This document shows, piece by piece, positions 1 to 8,502 of a stretch of 64,000 nucleotides of DNA. Each line of letters starts with the position of its first letter. The stretch's first letter is position 1. The stretch lies in contig JBEKSY010000011.1 of the NCBI GenBank assembly GCA_049516595.1, forward strand, positions 31,915 through 95,914, read 5' to 3'. The DNA comes from JBEKHT01 sp049516595. GTDB lineage: Bacteria; Chloroflexota; Anaerolineae; Anaerolineales; RBG-16-64-43. Under the pieces are notes generated by a model, which saw nothing but the letters and a program-made list of their open reading frames with translations, did no database searches and was not told the DNA's origin. The position numbers were made by a program, and so were the translations under genes.

Positions 1-602
1 GGCTGATAGCCCTGCCGGAAGCCGCGCGCCAGAAGCCGATGACCCAGCTCGCGGTCCTCGGCGCCCGGCCACCGAAAGGAGCGGTCATACCCCCCCAGAC
101 TCTCAAAGACCTCTCGCTTGTAGGCGGCGTTGTTGCTGCAGGCCAGATAGACATCCCCGTTGGGGAAGCGCGAGTAGTTTTGGAGGAAGTCAATCAGATA
201 CTCATGGCTTCTCGCCGGCACGCGTCTCGGCCAGGGGTTGAGGCTCCGGCCGGCCAACGCGTCCCAAGAACCCTCCGCGAAGGCCTCCGCAAAGCGGCCC
301 AGCCAATCCGGGAAGGGCCGACAGTCGTCGTCCGTGAAGGCCAGATGGGTGCCGTGCGCCTCGCGGGCCCCTGCATTGCGCGCGGCGGCGGGGCCCTGAT
401 GCGGGATGTCCAGGGCGCGCATGGGTAGGACCCCCTGCAACTCGGAGGGCAGATCCGCCCAGGGGGCGCGGCCTCCATCGTTGACCACCAGCAGCTCCCA
501 CCCCCCCGGCGGGTCAGTAAGGCCGCACAGGCTGACCAAGCAGGCCCGCAACTGCTGCGGGCGGTTATAGGTGGGGATCACGACGCTAAACGAGAGGGGC
601 AT
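1..602 (-). CDS. Glycosyltransferase family 2, 3' part cut by the window edge
   Basis: The reading frame opens with MPLSFSVVIPTYNRP, the classic GT-A family 2 start, and about 100 residues later has the metal- and sugar-nucleotide-binding stretch LAFTDDDCRPFPDWL. It continues without a stop through an acceptor-side segment (YDRSFRWPGAEDRELGHR) to the left edge, so the C-terminus is missing. The start lies 4 bases after the stop of the upstream GT4 gene, so the two are almost certainly co-transcribed. It probably adds a sugar to a lipid-linked or cell-surface glycan in the cytoplasm. Family assignment is firm; donor and acceptor are unknown. Confidence 0.85.
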   Translation of the reverse strand, partial: MPLSFSVVIPTYNRPQQLRACLVSLCGLTDPPGGWELLVVNDGGRAPWADLPSELQGVLPMRALDIPHQGPAAARNAGAREAHGTHLAFTDDDCRPFPDWLGRFAEAFAEGSWDALAGRSLNPWPRRVPARSHEYLIDFLQNYSRFPNGDVYLACSNNAAYKREVFESLGGYDRSFRWPGAEDRELGHRLLARGFRQGYQ

Positions 603-606
603 AGGC

Positions 607-1743
607 TTATCGCGCCTCTCGAGCAACCGCGATGGCCTGGCGGAAGCGCTCCGCCACGGCGTGCGCGTCGAACCGGTCCGCCAAGGCCTGGCCTTGGGCC
701 GCGAACGAGCCGCGCAGATCCGGGTCGCGCAGAAGCGCGAGGATCTTCCCGGCCATTTCCTCCGTCCGCTCCGGGTTCACGACGAACCCGTCCTTTCCCT
801 CGGTGACGTAATCGCACACGCCCGCGTATTGCGAGCACACCACCGGGAGGCCGCTCGTCCACGCTTCCACCACCACCACCCCGAAGGTGTCCTCCAGGGA
901 GGGAAGGGCGAGGACATCGGCGTCCGCGAAGACGCGCGGCAAGCTGCCCGGCTCCACAAAGCCGAGGAACTCCACGCGGTCGCGGTAACCTCCGCGTGAG
1001 GCTTGTGACTCCAGCTGAGGCCGTAGCGGTCCCGACCCGGCCAGGATCAGGCGGGCCTGGGGCATCTCGCCGGCCACCCGAGCGAAGGCCTCCAGCAGAA
1101 GTGCCACCCCCTTCCGATCGCTGAGGCTGCCGACATACAGCAGGGTGGGCGGACGCGGCCGAAGCTGGCCGCGAGCGCGTTCCACCCTCTCCCGAAAGAG
1201 GCGCACGTCGTGGCTCTGAGGCGCCTCGTAGATGCGATCCGGCCGCGCCCCAAGGGCTTGCAGGTTGGCGCAGGCAGCGCGGCTGGTGCCCAGGTAGGCA
1301 CTGGCTCGAGGCACGATGATCCGGCGGGTCAGCCTCTGCCCCCGGGTGAGCCCGCGGTCGCTGTGCGCGGTGCACTCGCTCCACGCGACGTATCCGCATC
1401 GGCGCAGGCGCGAGTACAGCAGGGCCGTCAGGGCCGGGAGGGAGTACTCATATCCGATGACCACTTCGGGCGACAGGCGCAAGAGGTGCGGGAGGAGCGT
1501 TGGGTTCACGTAGAGCGTGCGCCATTCGCGGTAGCGCGGCTTGGGCAGCCGGAAGAAGAATCCGGGCAATACCGTATGCGGGAAGGGGAGAACGTGACCG
1601 GAGAGGTCCCAGGCGCGGTCCCAGCCTCGCCGGGCCGAGTAAAGGATATGCAGGTCAATCCCCTCCAGAGAGCTGAGGGCCGCAAAGAGCGGGATGCGAT
1701 AGGGGACGATCTCGTTGTTGAGGATAACGACCCGGCATCTCAT
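607..1743 (-). CDS. Glycosyltransferase family 4 (GT-B)
   Basis: A 378-residue protein from the start MRCRVVILNNEIVPYRIPLF. An in-frame extension of 58 residues upstream is compositionally poor and was not used. The C-terminal Rossmann half has the family 4 signature: LLYVGSLSDRKGVALLLEAF for donor phosphate binding, then a stretch ending in EDTFGVVVVEAWTSGLP with the conserved glutamates that contact the nucleotide sugar. The N-terminal half has the acceptor-binding pattern. It precedes the GT2 gene by 4 bases and belongs to the same polysaccharide transcription unit. A retaining glycosyltransferase of surface glycan assembly is the likely role; the sugar cannot be read from sequence. Confidence 0.88.
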   Translation of the reverse strand: MRCRVVILNNEIVPYRIPLFAALSSLEGIDLHILYSARRGWDRAWDLSGHVLPFPHTVLPGFFFRLPKPRYREWRTLYVNPTLLPHLLRLSPEVVIGYEYSLPALTALLYSRLRRCGYVAWSECTAHSDRGLTRGQRLTRRIIVPRASAYLGTSRAACANLQALGARPDRIYEAPQSHDVRLFRERVERARGQLRPRPPTLLYVGSLSDRKGVALLLEAFARVAGEMPQARLILAGSGPLRPQLESQASRGGYRDRVEFLGFVEPGSLPRVFADADVLALPSLEDTFGVVVVEAWTSGLPVVCSQYAGVCDYVTEGKDGFVVNPERTEEMAGKILALLRDPDLRGSFAAQGQALADRFDAHAVAERFRQAIAVAREAR

Positions 1744-2066
1744 GGCCAATCCAGGCGAACCTCGATCTCGGCATGAGCGGAAGCCGTCCGAGACCGGGCC
1801 GTTCAATATGGAATCGCGAAGAGGGGGGTAGCCAAGCCGATTATACAGGGTTCCCCATCCGCCACGCTCCTCCGAAGACCTACCATGGCCGCAGGTCTCG
1901 ACGGCCTCAGAGGGCAACCCTCAGGACAGCTGATGCTACCGTCGCGTGGCAGAAGAGGCCGGTCCGATCGTGCGCCCAGGCCGGAAGGCCCGATCCTGCC
2001 AAGCGGGCGCCTCTCCCTGCGGGTCCCTTCTCCCCTTGGGGCTCGCCGCGCCCTTGCCGGCCCTCT
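1744..2066. other. Intergenic stretch, no gene seen
   Basis: About 320 bases between the GT4 start and the sat-cysC remnant. Frames on both strands are open only because of high GC and show no recognisable protein. It presumably holds the GT4-GT2 promoter, but I see no convincing -35/-10 pair. Confidence 0.4.
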
Positions 2067-2399
2067 TCATTCTTGGGTGTTCTCCTCCCGGTCTTCACGC
2101 ACGAACCCGCGCGGCCGCACGAGGCTCAGGATCGGCCGGGCGGATTGCTCGGGAGAGGTTTGAACGGTGTCGCGCGCGATCTCTGGAGACCCGGGCGGCT
2201 CAATGGGATCATCGATCCCCGTGAACCTCGTAATCTCCCCGCGCCGTGCCTTGGCGTACATCTCCTGGGTGTCGCGCGTTCCCAGGACCAAGGAGGCCGT
2301 GGCCTCGTGGTCCCATCCGCAGATCTCCTCCAACCGCAGGATCGCCAGCGGCTCGTTCTTCGAATTGCGCAGCGCAATCTCCGCGCCCAGGCCAGAATC
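2067..2399 (-). pseudogene. Remnant of a second sat-cysC gene, internally deleted
   Basis: The frame reads IALRNSKNEPLAILRLEEI and LVLGTRDT, which match the N-terminal domain of ATP sulfurylase. It then switches without a gap into QEMYAKARRGEITRFTGIDD and SPEIARDTVQTSPEQSA, which match the C-terminal end of APS kinase. Both halves match the intact Sat-CysC at 3822-5570 but are clearly diverged, so this is not an assembly duplicate of it. The whole sulfurylase catalytic region and the kinase P-loop are missing, and no start codon lies upstream before a stop. The join sits on GTCGCGCG (2271-2278, + strand), an octamer present at both corresponding breakpoints of the intact gene (5157-5164 and 4035-4042). 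It cannot be an active enzyme. Confidence 0.8.
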
Positions 2400-3047
2400 A
2401 GGGCCCCCCCAGTCCCCAGAGCCGACTGGACAGAGGTTGCCTGATCATACCGGATCGCCCCTTTCCTCGAAAAGGAGGAAGGATGCCGTGCTGAGGGGCG
2501 GCGAGAATTGCACGTTCCAGCCACGAACTCCCATCCGGCCAAGCCCGGCGGGGAAGTCTCGAAAGCAAGCAGCATGTGCAGGCGGGAACTCCGCTCCTTC
2601 TCCGGGGCCGTCTGAAAGGGGGCTGGGCCGAGTCGGTCCTCGGCTGCCGCGGAGAAGGTGCAGGCCGGGGCAATCGCCGCCGGCGCCGACCCCGGCTTGG
2701 CCTATGAGCCCGGCTCCGTCCGGCGCCCGGCGGTTACGGCTCTGCGAGGCTGGGGGTGCGCGGTCTGCGGAAGGCCGAACCCTTACACCGGGGAACCATT
2801 TTTGAGGGAAGGGGGATAGCTGCCCACTCGGCGGAACCGGCCAGGCGACGGAAGCCGCTTCAGGAGCAGGAGCCGGGCAGAGTTGGGCCAAGCCCGCGCC
2901 CGCCTTACTCGGGCTCACCACGATGGCACTCGCTCTTGGTTCGTGCAGCAGGGCCCCCGCGCTCGTTCCCGCCGTGAGCCCGGCGGTCCCGGCCACCCTT
3001 CCCGCAAGCGCAAGGGTGTGGACGGTGCCGTCCAGATCCGCGCCTCC
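2400..3047. other. Gene-free stretch between remnant and rmlC
   Basis: About 650 bases. Long frames exist on both strands, but their products are Ala/Gly/Pro/Arg-rich with no motif or family I recognise. It lies between two deletion scars (the sat-cysC remnant and the RmlC-RmlD fusion), so it may be debris from removed biosynthesis genes. Confidence 0.4.
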
Positions 3048-3743
3048 CTACGAACTCTCCGACATTGCCAGGCGCAGGGCCTCTCTCCATGGAGGCAGCC
3101 TTACGCCAAAGGCTTCCTCCGCTCGCTGGCAGTCCAGCACCGAATAGGCGGGCCTTTCGGCCGGGGTCGGGAAGTCGCTGTGCCGCGCGGGCTGGATCTC
3201 GCGCACGCGATGCTCCTGCGCCCGCGGATCGCAGCCCAGGATCTCGCGGGCCCACCCCAGCCGGCCGTCCACGAGCGGCCAGTCGATTCCCAGCCGCGGG
3301 TCATTCCAGAGCAGTGTCCGTTCGGAGGCCGGGTCATAGATCTCGGTCACTTTGTACAGCACGTCAGCGAACTCGCTGAGGACGTAGAACCCGTGGGCGA
3401 AACCCGGTGGAACCCACACCTGGCGCCGGTTGTCATCCGATAGGGGCGCACCGGCCCAGCAACCGAAGGCCGCGGAACTTCGTCGCAGGTCGACCGCCAC
3501 GTCGAATACCTCGCCCCGCACCACTCGCACCAGCTTCCCCTGCGGGTGGCGAATCTGGTAGTGCAACCCGCGCAGCACGCCCTGGCGTGATCCGGAATGG
3601 TTGTCCTGAACAAAGGTCGCCGGCACGCCGAGCGCCGCGAACCGCGCGGCGTTGTAGGTTTCCAAGAAGAAGCCGCGCTCGTCCTCGTGCACGTCGGGAT
3701 CAAGCAGCAAGACCCCCGGCAACTCCGTGGGCTGGATCTTCAC
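3048..3743 (-). CDS. rfbC: dTDP-4-dehydrorhamnose 3,5-epimerase (RmlC) carrying an RmlD-like C-terminal tail
   Basis: The first ~180 of 231 residues are a complete RmlC cupin: GVLLLDPDVHEDERGFF, the active-site histidine in GVLRGLHYQ, VWVPPGFAHGFYVLSEFADV and the conserved acidic segment NDPRLGIDWPL. RmlC converts dTDP-4-keto-6-deoxyglucose to dTDP-4-keto-rhamnose. The last ~45 residues (SDFPTPAERPAYSVLDCQ then FGVRLPPWREALRLAM) instead match the extreme C-terminus of RmlD, the next enzyme in the pathway, with the rest of RmlD absent. This looks like an in-frame deletion that fused neighbouring rmlC and rmlD genes. The epimerase part may still work. It starts 78 bases after sat-cysC and is probably in the same operon. 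Confidence 0.85.
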   Translation of the reverse strand: MKIQPTELPGVLLLDPDVHEDERGFFLETYNAARFAALGVPATFVQDNHSGSRQGVLRGLHYQIRHPQGKLVRVVRGEVFDVAVDLRRSSAAFGCWAGAPLSDDNRRQVWVPPGFAHGFYVLSEFADVLYKVTEIYDPASERTLLWNDPRLGIDWPLVDGRLGWAREILGCDPRAQEHRVREIQPARHSDFPTPAERPAYSVLDCQRAEEAFGVRLPPWREALRLAMSESS

Positions 3744-3821
3744 CGCGGCATCCCTCCCTCGGGAAATGCCTCATCGGCCACCGCCCGCTTTGCTGTCCGG
3801 ACCGGCGCCTTTTGCGCCGGA

Positions 3822-5570
3822 TCATCCCTCCAAAGACGGCGTCCTCGCGGCGGGGTCGGAACGGATGAATCCGCGCGATCCAAGTAGGCCCAGAATCGTT
3901 CTGGCGTTCTCCTCCGGGGAAGTATGGACCGTGTCGAGCGTGATCTCGGGAGACTCCGGGGGCTCGTAGGGATCGTCGATCCCGGTGAATCCCGTGATCT
4001 CTCCCCGCCGCGCCTTGGCGTACATTCCTTTGGAGTCGCGCGCCTCGCAAACCTCCAGGGGCGTGTCGACAAACACCTCGATAAAGTGATCCGCACCCAC
4101 CATGTTGCGCACATCGTTGCGGGTTGCCCGATACGGGCTGACCGCGGCGCACACCGCTACGCCGCCGTGCCGCACGATCTCGGCGGCCACAAATCCGATC
4201 CGCCGGATATTGGTGTCTCGATCTTCGCGGCTAAATCCCAGCCCTTTGGAAAGGTGAGTGCGCACCACGTCGCCGTCCAGGACGGTCACCTGGCGTCCGC
4301 CTTCGAGCAGCAATACGGTGAGCACTTCCGCGGTGGTCGACTTGCCTGACCCGCTCAGCCCGGTGAACCACACGCACACTCCCTGTCGGTACTTGGGCGG
4401 GTAAGTTTCGGCAAGGATCTCCGCCACTTCGGCGCGCGTGAACCAGCCGGGAAGAGGCTTCCCCAGGCTCAGGAATTCCTCGCGCACCTGGGTGCCGGAA
4501 ATGGAGGCGGTGGGTGCATCGGTGGGAACCTTGGTGATTTCTTCGTACCGTTCCTCTTCCGGCAGATAGACCAGTTCCCGGAAAGGGACCATCCCCACGC
4601 CAAGCTCGCTCGAATACTTCAGAACAAGCTCCTGCGCGCCGTAGGGGTCGTAGAAAGGTTGGCCCTTCGAATCCAGCCCCGGGCTGGCGTGATCGCGGCC
4701 CACGATCAAGTAGTTCGCGCCATAGTTGCGGCGGATGAGCGCATGCCAGAGCGCCTCCCGCGGACCGGCCAGACGCATGGCCAGAGGCAGCAGAGCGAGC
4801 AGGATGCGGTCGTGGTCGTAATAATGCGCGGCCAGCGCGCGGTACGTGCGCACACGCGTGTAGTGATCGACATCCCCGGGCTTGGTCATCCCGACCACCG
4901 GGTGTAAGAGCAGGGTCCCATTGACCTCCCGGGCAGCGCGCTTGGTCAATTCCTCGTGAACCCGGTGGAGTGGGTTGCGGGTTTGGAAGGCGACCACATT
5001 CGCGCAGCCCAGACGGGCCAAGCGGTCGCGGGTTTCCTTGGGCGTCAATCGCAGGTCGCGGAAATCAAAGTGCGGAGGGAGCTGCAGGACTTCGAGCCGG
5101 CCCGAGAGGTTGAGCTTGCCCCAGCGGTGCATCTCCGCCACCAGGGGGTGTTTCGTGTCGCGCGTCCCCAGAACCCGGGAGGCCGTCTGGTCAAGATCCC
5201 AGGCGTAGATTTCCTCCAGTCGCAGGACCGCCAGCAGTTCGTTCTTGGAGTTGCGAAGCGCGACTTCCCGGTCCAAGCGGAGATCGGGCGAGGGATCTAC
5301 CGGGAGGCAAACCGGGATGGGAAAGATGGCGCCGCTCTGAAGGTGCATATCCTCCAGCACGCGTTGAAAGTCTGCTTGCCCCATGAACGTGGCCAGAGGG
5401 GAAAAAGCGCCAGTGGCCAGCAGTTCAAGGTCGCAGACGCAGCGCTCGCTGAGCTGGATGGAGGGAAGACGGCTCGCTCGGCGCCTTGCCTCCTCCAGCG
5501 CCCCCAGGTCCAGCAAGAGGTTCACCAGGCTTCCGCCGTACGGGGAAATCAATTCAGATCGGTCGGGCAT
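3822..5570 (-). CDS. Bifunctional sulfate adenylyltransferase / adenylylsulfate kinase (PAPS synthase)
   Basis: 582 residues from the start MPDRSELISPYGG; a 38-residue in-frame extension upstream is atypical and was excluded. The ATP sulfurylase part (about residues 1-385) has QTRNPLHRVHEELTKRA near residue 196 and GRDHASPG near 291, the two nucleotide-binding motifs. The APS kinase part has the P-loop GLSGSGKSTTAEVL near 404, FIEVFVDTPLEVCEARD and the lid motif GMYAKARRGEITGFTGIDD. Together they turn sulfate and two ATP into PAPS. Its position in a glycosyltransferase/RmlC cluster, and a sulfotransferase at 30.45 kb, suggest PAPS is used for glycan sulfation rather than only for assimilation. 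It is the first clear gene of this minus-strand run. Confidence 0.93.
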   Translation of the reverse strand: MPDRSELISPYGGSLVNLLLDLGALEEARRRASRLPSIQLSERCVCDLELLATGAFSPLATFMGQADFQRVLEDMHLQSGAIFPIPVCLPVDPSPDLRLDREVALRNSKNELLAVLRLEEIYAWDLDQTASRVLGTRDTKHPLVAEMHRWGKLNLSGRLEVLQLPPHFDFRDLRLTPKETRDRLARLGCANVVAFQTRNPLHRVHEELTKRAAREVNGTLLLHPVVGMTKPGDVDHYTRVRTYRALAAHYYDHDRILLALLPLAMRLAGPREALWHALIRRNYGANYLIVGRDHASPGLDSKGQPFYDPYGAQELVLKYSSELGVGMVPFRELVYLPEEERYEEITKVPTDAPTASISGTQVREEFLSLGKPLPGWFTRAEVAEILAETYPPKYRQGVCVWFTGLSGSGKSTTAEVLTVLLLEGGRQVTVLDGDVVRTHLSKGLGFSREDRDTNIRRIGFVAAEIVRHGGVAVCAAVSPYRATRNDVRNMVGADHFIEVFVDTPLEVCEARDSKGMYAKARRGEITGFTGIDDPYEPPESPEITLDTVHTSPEENARTILGLLGSRGFIRSDPAARTPSLEG

Positions 5571-5693
5571 GGACCTTCGCTTGGCCCCCTGGGGAACGTC
5601 GCGCTCGGGTTGCGGCCGGATGAAAAACCAAGTCCGAATCTGCTCCTTTGTCCCCCCTCGGTGGATACGGCTCATCGCCGGCATAGGATTATC

Positions 5694-6415
5694 TCATAAC
5701 CGTGGTCTTCGATCCAAATCCGGCTCAGGCCCCACGGTCAATTCGGCGATGGGCCAGTATTCATCCCCGCTCGCAGCTACAAGGGCCTGACTCCCATGCA
5801 CAAACATTTGCCGTCGCGGTAGATTGAACACGAGGGAGATCGCCAAGCTGAAGGCCGAGGCGATCCGCCTTTCTGTCCAGCGCACTGGGGATGTTCCCCG
5901 ATCCACAGATCCGAAATCCAAGACAATCGACTGCCCCGATCGTTTCAATGGCCATGCCACTTCCGAGACCCAAAGGGATAAGGTGACGACCGGAAGGAAG
6001 TCGGGCGTGAAATGGACGAGGCCTGCAATGAGAGCGATCCCCTAGGGCACGATGACCACTGAGAGGGACCGCCAGCCGTGCCTGTCCGCAGCGGCTCAAA
6101 CCGCGGAGGCTTACCCACTGCAGGATTGCGTATCCGGGAAGCCGGCCGCCCGCACAAGAAACAACAAGAAACAACGGCCCATAGGCCATTCCCGCATTCC
6201 TGGTCTCACACCCCTGGGACAAGAAGGAGTTTCAACACGGACTTGATCCAGCCCCACATGGTGATGAGATCATGGCTCCGCCCCGGCTGGGCCAAATAGA
6301 ACGCGGCAACGCCCCAGGTCAGGGCGACGAAAGCCAAGCTGCCAAGCTCGGCCTCAGCGCGTCTCCATCTGGAGGACCTTCCATTACCTTCGTTTGAAGA
6401 CCGTGACACCCCCAT
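5694..6415 (-). pseudogene. Decayed integral-membrane protein gene
   Basis: Pieces of one membrane protein appear in successive frames on the minus strand. The first is a possible N-terminal segment with a hydrophobic stretch (LAFVALTWGVAAFYLAQP, then WIKSVLKLLLVPGV and a stop). Then, in another frame, come SVVIVP, a stop codon, GIALIAGLVHFTPDFLPVVT and LSLWVSEVAWPLKR, followed by DFGSVDRGTSPVRWTERR. I do not recognise a family with certainty; the layout resembles membrane proteins found beside GT39 transferases. At least one nonsense codon and one frameshift make it non-functional. It overlaps the 3' end of the GT39-like gene by about 30 bases. Confidence 0.35.
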
Positions 6416-8336
6416 CGGAAGCCACCTCCTGGAATTCTGGGTCCTCTGTCGTCATCGTGAATTCTGGCTTGCCCTTCACAGCAATCACATACTCGACCCC
6501 GCTGTGATCTAGATCCTCTTGCCATTCGTGCGGATCCGAGGCGCGAAATGCGACCACACGATTCCTGAGGTCCGCGCCGTACAAAGGGTATATGAATCGC
6601 ACCAGTCCTCCATAGGCGATCGTAGCGGGGCTTACGCTAGTTTCCTTCTCAAGGTACAGAAACGCTTTCCGCCCGACCCAAACAAAATCGGCGCTGGATC
6701 GACTTCGATCGTCTCGCCAGGCTACATAATCCCTGAGTACTCTGGGGGTGACTTGGGCGAGATCCATCGTGAGGAACACCGAGAGGGCCGCCATCGCCAA
6801 CAATAGGATCGTGGTGGCATGTCGGGCAAAAGGCCGCAGGCGATCTAGTAGCCAGCCGATGGCCAGTGCCCCGAGCAGAAGGACCGGGACGCTGTACCTG
6901 GGCACCCAGAATGCCGGCGTGGCCAGGAGAGCGAGAAAGGTCAGAACACATAGCAGCAACTGCAACCATTGGCGACGCAGGATAATGGAAACGAGCCATG
7001 CCGCCAAAGCGGGTACGCCCAGGATAATCCAAAGGGGGCCGAGACCAGCCAGGAATTCGTCCTCAAGGCTTCCCGTCTTCTCCAGCCAGGTCGTCGCCAA
7101 GCGCTCTGGGATGGGCATAGCCAGCAGCTGGGGAGAGGAATTATTCGCGATGAATTGATCCAGGCCCGTCTGCCCCTGGAAAACCACGTGACCGAGCAAT
7201 GACACCTCATACGGCGCAATTGGATTTCGAAACACATACAGGTTGCGCAAGTAGGGATACGCGCCCAGGGCGATTACGGCGACCAGCGCCGGGCCGACGA
7301 CCCGGGGTGCCCCCCAGGCCCACCCCCTCCCCCCGGCGGAGGCAACCGTCCCCTTCAAGCTGCCGAGCCACCATCCCAGGAGAAGCAACCCGAGCGCCAG
7401 AGAATAGAAGAGGCCGGTATATTTGGCCCCCGCCAGGATACCCGCCGCGAGGCCGACCTCGAGGCCAACGATCGCAGGCTTGGCCTTGACATCGAAAGCA
7501 TGCGACGCTCCAAAGAGCAGGTACACGCCCATTGCAAAAATCGAGGCCATAAAGGCGTCAACATGGGAACTGACTTGTTGGAGGACCATGGTCGGCGCAA
7601 AGGCAAAGATACAAGCACCCGCAAGGGCGGCATCTCGACTTGCTCCCCACCGGCGGGACAATCCATATACGGCAAGCGCCCCAGTCACAATCGCCGGCAG
7701 CGAGGGGATGTCGACCAACTTGTCGACGCCCAGGAAGAGCAAGTTCCAAAGCGACAGCAACTCGACATTGAATGGATAGGCCCGTACCCATATCACGAGG
7801 CTCGAAAACGGCCGGATGGCATGGGCCTGGTAGATTTCGGCCATGATCGGCAAATGGAAGACCAGAGCATCCCACTCCCGGGGTGCCAAGAAGAAACCCT
7901 CGAAGGCACTTCTAAGTAGCACCAGAAGGTAGAGTCCCAAGACCGCCCTGCCGAAAAGCGAAAGCCTAATGGTCCTCACCTGCGAGAGCAGTTGGCGCTG
8001 TGCCTCGATCACCCGACCCCATTTGGGCACCACGCGGGTCAACAAAACGATGCCGGTCGCTACCAGGTTAACTCCAATCACGACGGGCGCGTAAAGCAGC
8101 CCGATCAGGCCGAGGCCGAGTTCGCTGAGAATGATTTGCGCAATCGTCATTAGCATGGAGGCCACCATGGCATATGGCGCAGAGCGGCAGAATCCACAGA
8201 GCGCCAGGTACCAGGCAGCCCATATCAAGCCTGTGATCGCGACCAGGGCGGCCATGCCCAACCACGTGTTCAGGCCGCTCCCCAACAATCCACCATGACG
8301 AATTGCACTGAGCATTCCAAGCAGCCACTGTTGCAT
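6384..8336 (-). CDS. GT39-like (ArnT/PMT type) membrane glycosyltransferase
   Basis: 650 residues with about 11-12 hydrophobic segments. The first large loop has EWDALVFHLPIMAEIYQAHA, the acidic motif typical of C-type membrane glycosyltransferases that use polyprenyl-phosphate sugars. The C-terminal ~130 residues form a soluble region (VGRKAFLYLEKE to FQEVASDGGVTVFKRR). It likely transfers a sugar from a lipid carrier to a glycan, lipid or protein on the outer face of the membrane. It ends the minus-strand glycan locus and is about 165 bases from the lytic transglycosylase gene. Family membership is fairly firm; substrate is unknown, and a broader DUF-type relative is possible. Confidence 0.7.
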   Translation of the reverse strand: MQQWLLGMLSAIRHGGLLGSGLNTWLGMAALVAITGLIWAAWYLALCGFCRSAPYAMVASMLMTIAQIILSELGLGLIGLLYAPVVIGVNLVATGIVLLTRVVPKWGRVIEAQRQLLSQVRTIRLSLFGRAVLGLYLLVLLRSAFEGFFLAPREWDALVFHLPIMAEIYQAHAIRPFSSLVIWVRAYPFNVELLSLWNLLFLGVDKLVDIPSLPAIVTGALAVYGLSRRWGASRDAALAGACIFAFAPTMVLQQVSSHVDAFMASIFAMGVYLLFGASHAFDVKAKPAIVGLEVGLAAGILAGAKYTGLFYSLALGLLLLGWWLGSLKGTVASAGGRGWAWGAPRVVGPALVAVIALGAYPYLRNLYVFRNPIAPYEVSLLGHVVFQGQTGLDQFIANNSSPQLLAMPIPERLATTWLEKTGSLEDEFLAGLGPLWIILGVPALAAWLVSIILRRQWLQLLLCVLTFLALLATPAFWVPRYSVPVLLLGALAIGWLLDRLRPFARHATTILLLAMAALSVFLTMDLAQVTPRVLRDYVAWRDDRSRSSADFVWVGRKAFLYLEKETSVSPATIAYGGLVRFIYPLYGADLRNRVVAFRASDPHEWQEDLDHSGVEYVIAVKGKPEFTMTTEDPEFQEVASDGGVTVFKRR

Positions 8337-8502
8337 GTGCTTATCCTCAGAGCCGCTATGAGCCTAGGTAGAGATCCTCACCCGCTGGAGAGGTCGTCAA
8401 GAGGAGAGGGTGCGGGCACGGGCTGGATGGGTCAACCCCGCCCGATCGTAAGGCGCGGCTTCTTCGATAGACGGCGCCCGGCGGCTGGCCGTGCCGGCCT
8501 TG

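Noticed and set aside
2445..2996. Minus-strand frame of 183 codons between the sat-cysC remnant and rmlC
   Set aside because: Ala/Gly/Pro-rich, no motif, no ribosome-binding site, and equally long frames on the other strand.
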